From Catellatospora coxensis (lineage in GTDB: Bacteria; Actinomycetota; Actinomycetes; Mycobacteriales; Micromonosporaceae), in assembly GCF_016862635.1 (NCBI RefSeq), contig NZ_BONI01000035.1:1-64000 (forward strand): a DNA stretch of 64,000 nt, given 5' to 3'. The notes below the pieces were generated by a model. The model was not told the DNA's origin. It ran no database searches and was given only the letters and a program-made list of their open reading frames with translations. Every line of letters begins with the position of its first letter. Position 1 is the stretch's first letter. Below, piece after piece: positions 60,675 through 64,000 of the stretch. The translations under genes were made by a program, and so were the position numbers.

Positions 60675-62045
60675 ATGGACGACAATCACCGGCCGGATCC
60701 CGAACCGGACCCGGCGACCTCGCCGGGGCGTACCCCCGAATCCGGCCCGGCGACCCCGCCCGAGCCCACCGGTGACCTCGCCGCCGAGCGCGCGGCGGAG
60801 GGCGCGCCGCGGCGGCTGCCCCGGCCCCAGCTCGGGCGGCGGCTGCGGGTGCTGGCCGGTGTCGACGAGCGGCTGCTCGACCGCGTGCCCCAGGAACGCG
60901 CCTGGTACACCTCGCTCGGCGGCGTCGTGCTCGGCACCGCGACCATCGCGGCCATCTCCATGTACTTCGCGATCACCCAGGCGATGGGCGCGTCGAGCTG
61001 GCTCGCCGTGTTCCCGGTGCTGGTCTGGTTCCTGTTCATCCTGAACGTGGACCGCTGGCTGGTCTCCAGCCGGCTCGGCGAGGGCTGGTTCCGCCGGGTG
61101 CCGGTGCTGATGATGCGCGTGCTGATGGCGTTCTTCTTCGGAGTGATCATCGCCGAGCCGCTGGTGCTGCGCATCTTCGAGACCGCCGTCATCCAGCACG
61201 TCGCCGACCAGCGCACCGAGGCGCTCGCGCAGCTCGCGGGACGGCTCAAGGCCTGTAACCCGGTGCCGGGCTCCACCGAGCCGGCCGCTCCCGCCGACTG
61301 CAAGGCCACCGAGACCTTCAACTTCGACCAGTCCCCGGTGGCGACGCTGCGCGAGCTGGCCACCCGCCGCGCGGACGCCGAAGCGCTGGCCAAGACGGTG
61401 GACTCGGACTCGGCCCAGCTGCGGGCCATCAACGACCTGGCCCGGCGCGAGTGCGTCGGCGACTCCGGGGACGGGCTGACCGGTCAGCGCGGCGTCGGCC
61501 CCAACTGCCGCCGGCTGCGCGCCGAGGCGGACGCGTTCAAACGCACCCGCCAGCTCGACGCCAACGGCGTGAAGCTGGTGAACCTGCGTACCCAGATCTC
61601 GGAACTGGAGTCGGCGGCCCGCACCTCGCACGCCGCGTTCGAGGCCGAGCGCGAGACGAAGGTCAAGGAGCGGGTCGCCGAGGAGCGCAGCCACCAGGGC
61701 CGGATCGGCCTGCTGGAACGCCTGGGCGCGCTGCACGACCTGGCCGACTCCAGCGGCGTGCTGGCCGTCGGCATCTGGGCGGTGCGCATCTTCTTCATCC
61801 TGGTCGACTGCATGCCGATCCTGGTCAAGTTCGTCGGCGGCTCCACGACGTACGACAAGCTGGTCAGCGCGCAGCTCGCGGTCGCCGAACGCGACCTCAA
61901 CCACGACATCGAGGCCGAGTACGCCGAGCGCGAGGCCGTGCTCCGCAAACGCCGCGCCGAGATCGACCTCGAGATCCTGGAACACAAAGCCGAACTCAAC
62001 ACCCGCCTGCACCGCGCCGCCGACCGCCTCAGCGAACGCGTCTGA
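60675..62045 (+). CDS. DUF4407 membrane protein
   Basis: 456-aa protein. Cytoplasmic Pro/Glu-rich N-terminus (1-45), three helices (about 80-100, 108-124, 143-163), a long charged, Cys-containing segment (about 170-370; predicted coiled coil around LRTQISELESAARTSHAAFEAERETKVKERVAEERS), a fourth helix (about 375-400, GVLAVGIWAVRIFFILVDCMPILVKF) and a charged helical C-terminus. This is the DUF4407 pattern. Function of the family is unknown. ATG 60675 has GGAG at 8 nt; GTG 60666 is possible. Confidence 0.88.
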   Translation: MDDNHRPDPEPDPATSPGRTPESGPATPPEPTGDLAAERAAEGAPRRLPRPQLGRRLRVLAGVDERLLDRVPQERAWYTSLGGVVLGTATIAAISMYFAITQAMGASSWLAVFPVLVWFLFILNVDRWLVSSRLGEGWFRRVPVLMMRVLMAFFFGVIIAEPLVLRIFETAVIQHVADQRTEALAQLAGRLKACNPVPGSTEPAAPADCKATETFNFDQSPVATLRELATRRADAEALAKTVDSDSAQLRAINDLARRECVGDSGDGLTGQRGVGPNCRRLRAEADAFKRTRQLDANGVKLVNLRTQISELESAARTSHAAFEAERETKVKERVAEERSHQGRIGLLERLGALHDLADSSGVLAVGIWAVRIFFILVDCMPILVKFVGGSTTYDKLVSAQLAVAERDLNHDIEAEYAEREAVLRKRRAEIDLEILEHKAELNTRLHRAADRLSERV

Positions 62046-62061
62046 CAACCAAACTCGTCCA

Positions 62062-62116
62062 ACAAAGTAAGGGCGCCTTTCCACCGCGGAGCGATGGGAA
62101 GGCGCCCTTACTTTGT
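62062..62116. repeat. 21-bp inverted repeat, convergent gap
   Basis: Arms at 62062-62082 and 62096-62116 (ACAAAGTAAGGGCGCCTT on the left, inverted on the right) match at all but one position; loop 13 nt. It lies between the stops of the DUF4407 and LOG genes and ends 2 bp before the LOG stop. Possibly a terminator, possibly a dispersed intergenic element. Confidence 0.82.
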
Positions 62117-62117
62117 A

Positions 62118-62906
62118 TCAGTCGGCGATGCCGCCGGAGGAGCGGATGGCCTGCTGCTCGGCGGCGAGGGTCTTGTCGGCGTGCACGATGTGCTCGACCG
62201 CCTCGTCGACGTCGTCGGTGCAGATGATGAGGTCCAGGTCCGCCGCGCTGATCTTGCCGTCGGCGAGCATCGTGTCGCGCATCCAGGACAGCAGGCCGCT
62301 CCAGTAGGCCGTGCCCATCATCACCACGGGGAAGCGGGTGACCTTCTCCGTCTGCACCAGGGTGAGCGCCTCGAACAGCTCGTCCATGGTGCCCATGCCG
62401 CCGGGCAGCACCACGAAGGCCTGCGCGTACTTCACGAACATGGTCTTGCGGACGAAGAAGTAGCGGAAGTCGATGCCGACGTCGACCCACTCGTTCATGC
62501 CCTGCTCGAACGGCAGCTCGATGCCCAGGCCCACGGACAGCCCGCCGGCCTCGGTGCACCCGCGGTTGGCCGCCTCCATCACCCCCGGCCCGCCACCGGT
62601 GATCACCGCGTATCCCGCGCGGGCCAGCGCCGCGCCCAGCCGCTGCGCCATCTCGCACTCGGGCGAGTCGGCGGCGCTGCGGGCGCTGCCGAACACGCTC
62701 ACCGCAGGGGGGAGGTCACTCAACGTGTCGAAGCCCTCGACGAACTCGCTCAGAATGCGCAGCGTCCGCCACGAGTCGCGGACCTTCCAATCCGGACGCC
62801 CGGCGGAGTCCAGCAGGGCCTGGTCCGCAGTCGCCGCGGACACCGCGTCACGGCGCAGGGTCACCGGGCCGCGGTGCCGCTCGCGTCGATGGTTGCTTTG
62901 CGTCAT
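62118..62906 (-). CDS. LOG family protein (TIGR00730)
   Basis: 262-aa Rossmann-like protein, class of 'lonely guy' cytokinin-riboside 5'-phosphate phosphoribohydrolases. Signature residues present: GGGPGVMEAANRG (104-116) and PGGMGTMDELFE (168-179), plus a conserved Arg-Lys (FFVRKTMF). An N-terminal extension of about 60 residues is typical of the actinobacterial longer type. In bacteria the enzyme releases bases from nucleoside monophosphates; the true role is uncertain. Often near dapE in actinobacteria, as here. Confidence 0.93.
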   Translation of the reverse strand: MTQSNHRRERHRGPVTLRRDAVSAATADQALLDSAGRPDWKVRDSWRTLRILSEFVEGFDTLSDLPPAVSVFGSARSAADSPECEMAQRLGAALARAGYAVITGGGPGVMEAANRGCTEAGGLSVGLGIELPFEQGMNEWVDVGIDFRYFFVRKTMFVKYAQAFVVLPGGMGTMDELFEALTLVQTEKVTRFPVVMMGTAYWSGLLSWMRDTMLADGKISAADLDLIICTDDVDEAVEHIVHADKTLAAEQQAIRSSGGIAD

Positions 62907-63064
62907 GGCATCACCGTAGACCGGCTCGCTCGTTTACGTGACGACGCGGCACGCACATCCCCAGCAAATTCCCAGCGGATTACGCAACTTTTCGCCATGC
63001 TGTGGCGTCAAGGTTGTCATACAGCGTTGCTTGAATAAGGCCGACGACGAGGGAGGCGATGAAT

Positions 63065-63205
63065 GTGATGACCCGCAGCGAGGTGCTCCGCCAGAAGCAG
63101 GCCATGCGCCAGCGCATCCGCGCCGCCGTGCACGCCCGCCGCATCGCCATGGTGGTCGACGCCAAGGAGTTCGAGCCGGTCGAAGAGCCCGCCGCGGCCC
63201 GCTGA
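63065..63205 (+). CDS. Small basic protein
   Basis: 46 aa from a GTG with SD GGGAGG 8 nt upstream (ATG 63068 and ATG 63059 are in frame). Sequence MMTRSEVLRQKQAMRQRIRA ... DAKEFEPVEEPAAAR: a basic amphipathic helix followed by an acidic tail. No family recognised. It is divergent from the LOG gene and convergent with dapE, ending 6 bp before the dapE stop. Good SD and sensible composition support it. Confidence 0.65.
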   Translation: MMTRSEVLRQKQAMRQRIRAAVHARRIAMVVDAKEFEPVEEPAAAR

Positions 63206-63211
63206 CCAGCC

Positions 63212-64000
63212 TTAACCTGCCAGCCAGCGGCGAAGCAGGTCCGCGCCCGCCTCGATTTTGTCGATCTCCACGTGTTCCTCGGGCTTGTGCGCCAGGTTGG
63301 GATCGCCCGGCCCGAAGTTGAGCGCCGGGATGCCCAGCGCCGCGAACCGCGCCACGTCCGTCCAGCCCAGCTTCGCCGCCGGCGTCGCCCCGGTGAGAGC
63401 CAGGAACTCCGCCGCGGGCGGCGCCGACAGGCCGGGCAGCGCCCCCGGCGCCGAATCCGTGATCTCCATCTCGTATCCGCCGAACACCTCGCGCAGGTGC
63501 GCCTCGGCCTGCTCCTCGGAACGGTCCGGGGCGAAGCGGAAGTTCACCTCGATCTCGCACGCGTCGGGGATCACGTTGCCGGCCACCCCGCCCTTGATCG
63601 ACACCGCGTTCAGGCCCTCCCGGTACCGACAGCCGTCGATCTCGACCTCGCGGGCCCGGTAGTCCGACAGCCGCCGGAGCACCTCGCCCGCCTTGTGGAT
63701 CGCGTTGTCGCCGAGCCACGAGCGAGCCGCGTGCGCCCGTACGCCCCCGGTGCGCACCCGTGCCCGCATGGTGCCCTGGCAGCCCGCCTCGACAACGCCG
63801 TACGTCGGCTCCAGCAGCACCGCGAAGTCGGCCTCCAGCAGCTCCGGCCGCCGGTCACCGACGATCTTCAAGCCGTTGCGGACCGCCTCGACCTCCTCGC
63901 ACTCGTAGAAGAAGTACGTGACGTCGTAGCGCGGCTCCGGGCAGGTCACCGCCAGGTGCAGCGCGATGGCCGTGCCGCTTTTCATGTCCGAGGTGCCGCA
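63212..64000 (-). CDS. dapE: Succinyl-diaminopimelate desuccinylase DapE, partial
   Basis: C-terminal 262 residues; the N-terminus lies beyond the right edge. M20 peptidase family zinc enzyme making LL-diaminopimelate for lysine and peptidoglycan. Seen are CGTSDMKSG (with the metal-bridging Asp), [13 protein letters not shown]-like [14 protein letters not shown] carrying the catalytic Glu, [27 protein letters not shown] in the lid domain, and the end [20 protein letters not shown] with the final metal His. The first metal His is outside the window. Confidence 0.94.
   Translation of the reverse strand, partial: CGTSDMKSGTAIALHLAVTCPEPRYDVTYFFYECEEVEAVRNGLKIVGDRRPELLEADFAVLLEPTYGVVEAGCQGTMRARVRTGGVRAHAARSWLGDNAIHKAGEVLRRLSDYRAREVEIDGCRYREGLNAVSIKGGVAGNVIPDACEIEVNFRFAPDRSEEQAEAHLREVFGGYEMEITDSAPGALPGLSAPPAAEFLALTGATPAAKLGWTDVARFAALGIPALNFGPGDPNLAHKPEEHVEIDKIEAGADLLRRWLAG

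Noticed and set aside
1-64000. CRISPR array, prophage, transposon or integrative element
   Set aside because: No regularly spaced direct repeats, integrase, transposase or phage structural genes were seen; the two tRNA genes have no flanking att-like repeats or integrase.

Overview
The window is very GC-rich actinobacterial DNA. Leaderless and GTG/TTG starts, Tat/Sec-secreted multidomain glycan-degrading enzymes, a WhiB protein, an AdnAB helicase-nuclease pair and many ECF-type regulators point to a filamentous soil actinomycete, most probably Micromonosporaceae. That family placement is inferred from gene content and style, not from a marker gene. No IS element, prophage, integrase or CRISPR array was seen, so this reads as chromosome.

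Left part (1-23.8 kb): accessory and catabolic. A GH48 cellulase with a CelR/CebR-type operator is followed by an aldo/keto reductase, an unrecognised three-gene operon of single-pass surface proteins, and a polytopic membrane protein. A TetR/MFS efflux pair is separated by three operators exactly 21 bp apart. Next come a siderophore-interacting reductase behind a DtxR/IdeR iron box, a GH76 enzyme, RecQ, an ECF sigma factor with its membrane partner, a LysR regulator beside a streptogrisin-type protease, an OafA-like acyltransferase, a CBM2/beta-helix protein and an AraC regulator. Two identical initiator tRNA genes lie here; only one encodes its CCA end.

Middle part (24-54 kb): a conserved actinobacterial core resembling M. 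tuberculosis Rv3193c-Rv3202c in gene order: UPF0182 protein, PDZ-Lon-like protease, DUF2342 zinc hydrolase, AarF/UbiB kinase, whiB7, uvrD2, mycoredoxin, nudC, then adnB and adnA. Additions are a YgjP-like metallopeptidase, a 51-aa DUF5679 zinc protein, a ThiF/TOMM-like protein behind a cluster of three DnaA boxes, an XRE/DUF5753 regulator, an ArsR-MFS pair with a readable leaderless promoter, an M16 peptidase pair, a flavoprotein and a mycosin-like protein that has lost its catalytic histidine. The whiB7 transcript appears to start about 580 nt upstream, to pass through a 123-aa leader ORF and then an intrinsic terminator before whiB7, which is a candidate attenuator.

Right part (54-64 kb): a SigE-type ECF sigma factor with a HAF-repeat membrane protein, a secreted LamG-PKD protein, a large secreted beta-helix (GH87-like) enzyme, a DUF4407 membrane protein, a LOG-family protein, a small ORF and the 3' part of dapE, which runs off the right edge.

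Several gaps hold long inverted repeats of a kind that could recur genome-wide (29573-29639, 37244-37308, 38816-38882, 62062-62116), in addition to ordinary terminators. Functions were assigned by reading motifs; no database search was run.
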